The notes beneath the pieces are model-generated. The model worked only from the letters and a program-made list of their open reading frames with translations. It ran no database searches and was not told the DNA's origin. Below, in pieces: positions 63,075-64,000 of a stretch of 64,000 nucleotides of DNA (the first letter of the stretch is position 1; each line of letters starts with the position of its first letter). The stretch is from Aquimarina sp042434915 (GTDB taxonomy: Bacteria; Bacteroidota; Bacteroidia; Flavobacteriales; Flavobacteriaceae): positions 2,046,001 through 2,110,000 of the forward strand of contig NZ_CP170198.1 in NCBI RefSeq assembly GCF_042434915.1, given 5' to 3'. The translations under genes were made by a program, and so were the position numbers.

Positions 63075-64000
63075 TTATCCTTTGAAGACTCCCATGTTTG
63101 CATATTTATCCATACGCTTTTTCACTAATTCTTCTGGTGATAAGTTTTTGAATTCTAAATAAGAGCTATATATTTTTTCTTGAACCGTTTCAAACATCTT
63201 TTCACGATTACTATGTGCTCCTCCTAGAGGTTCTTTAATAATCTCGTCGATTAACTTTTGTTTTTTCATGTCAATAGCCGTCAATTTGAGAGCATCTGCC
63301 GCTTGTTCTTTATACTCCCAGCTACGCCAAAGAATTGAAGAACACGACTCTGGCGAGATCACAGAGTACCAAGTATTTTCTAACATCATCACCTTATCTC
63401 CAACACCAATACCTAATGCACCTCCACTAGCTCCTTCTCCAATTATAATTACAGAAATTGGAACTTTGAGACGTGTCATTTCCAAAATATTACGTGCAAT
63501 AGCTTCTCCTTGACCACGTTCTTCGGCCTCTAAGCCTGGATAGGCTCCTGGCGTATCAACAAAACATACCACAGGTATATTAAATTTTTCTGCACTTTTC
63601 ATCAGGCGAAGCGCTTTGCGATATCCTTCAGGATTTGCCATCCCAAAATTACGATACTGTCTAGTCTTGGTATTGTATCCTTTTTGCTGACCAACAAACA
63701 TAAAGGTTTGCTCACCGACCTTACCCAAGCCACCGATCATAGCTTTATCATCCTTTACATTGCGATCTCCATGTAATTCTACAAACGTATCTCCACAAAT
63801 TGCTTTTATATAATCAAGTGTATAAGGTCTTGAAGGATGTCTCGAAAGTTGAACACGCTGCCAAGCTGTAAGATTTTTATATATATCTTTTTTAGTCTCG
63901 TTCAATTTTTTTTCGATCTGTTTACAGGTAGTAGTAACATCAACGTCACTCTCCTGGCCTATTGCACAAGCTTTGTTAAACTGTTCTTCCAGCTCTTTAA
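63075..64000 (-). CDS. accA: acetyl-CoA carboxylase carboxyltransferase subunit alpha, 5' end cut by window
   Basis: The frame runs on to base 64000, with ELEEQFNKACAIGQESDVDV upstream of the first internal start-like codon (TTG, 63905), so the true start is outside. About 308 residues are visible of some 317. Motifs: LTAWQRVQLSRHPSRPYTLD, GDTFVELHGDRNVKDDKAMI, KGYNTKTRQYRNFGMANPEG, FVDTPGAYPGLEAEERGQGE, IGEGASGGALGIG and SPESCSSILWR. It transfers the carboxyl from biotin-BCCP to acetyl-CoA with AccD in the first step of fatty acid synthesis. Confidence 0.97.
   Translation of the reverse strand, partial: KELEEQFNKACAIGQESDVDVTTTCKQIEKKLNETKKDIYKNLTAWQRVQLSRHPSRPYTLDYIKAICGDTFVELHGDRNVKDDKAMIGGLGKVGEQTFMFVGQQKGYNTKTRQYRNFGMANPEGYRKALRLMKSAEKFNIPVVCFVDTPGAYPGLEAEERGQGEAIARNILEMTRLKVPISVIIIGEGASGGALGIGVGDKVMMLENTWYSVISPESCSSILWRSWEYKEQAADALKLTAIDMKKQKLIDEIIKEPLGGAHSNREKMFETVQEKIYSSYLEFKNLSPEELVKKRMDKYANMGVFKG

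Noticed and set aside
1..64000. CRISPR arrays, rRNA genes, prophage or known defence systems
   Set aside because: No regularly spaced repeats, no rRNA sequence and no phage or restriction genes were seen.

Overview
The window reads as a chromosomal segment of a marine-type member of the Flavobacteriaceae (Bacteroidota). Evidence: AT-rich DNA, SusC/SusD and several TonB-dependent receptors, the gliding lipoprotein GldI, an ECF sigma factor with a FecR anti-sigma factor and a FecA-like receptor, a flavobacterial methylmalonyl-CoA mutase pair, promoter-like TAnnTTTG boxes and few Shine-Dalgarno sequences. I cannot name the genus from sequence alone.

Layout. 1-9.4 kb: a TonB-dependent receptor cut by the left edge, a TPR/LuxR-type membrane regulator, a two-lobed aspartic protease, a 7-TM protein of unknown function, an AGCS sodium:amino-acid symporter and tRNA-Pro(UGG). 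9.4-13.2 kb: a three-gene unit of TonB receptor, PQQ-dependent sugar dehydrogenase and cytochrome c. 13.2-26.4 kb: mostly housekeeping genes on the plus strand (anmK, udk, a DivIC/FtsB-like protein, mutA, a secreted unknown, mutB, a dienoyl-CoA-reductase-like SDR, parA, parB, a DUF5683 protein, dapB, lepB, a WbqC-family protein, a DUF6122 protein). 26.4-32.7 kb: a minus-strand run of TPR protein, ribH, small membrane protein, mutL, two rhomboids and an EEP-family hydrolase. 32.8-35.0 kb: recF, a small lipoprotein, a DUF721 protein and a convergent thioesterase.

35.2-48.0 kb is the accessory region. A SusC/SusD pair is flanked on both sides by minus-strand lipoproteins that share a four-cysteine PKD-like module. 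A decayed IS3-family insertion sequence fills most of the 1.4 kb gap after susD. An ECF sigma, FecR and STN-type TonB receptor operon follows. Both SusC and SusD carry EF-hand-like calcium loops. My reading is a nutrient-uptake locus with surface binding lipoproteins and a neighbouring trans-envelope signalling switch; the substrate is unknown.

48-64 kb returns to general functions: ndk, a DHH phosphoesterase, gldI, a cyclophilin-FKBP fusion, pepD, a DUF3810 membrane zincin candidate, a pair of amidohydrolase-fold proteins with mostly lost metal ligands, an alanine-glyoxylate-type aminotransferase, a secreted protein often mislabelled asparagine synthetase B, dnaB, and accA cut by the right edge.

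The most interesting points are the receptor next to the PQQ dehydrogenase (a candidate PQQ importer), the shared cysteine-rich module flanking SusCD, the IS3 relic with its DDE triad still readable, and a MutL whose endonuclease motifs are missing.
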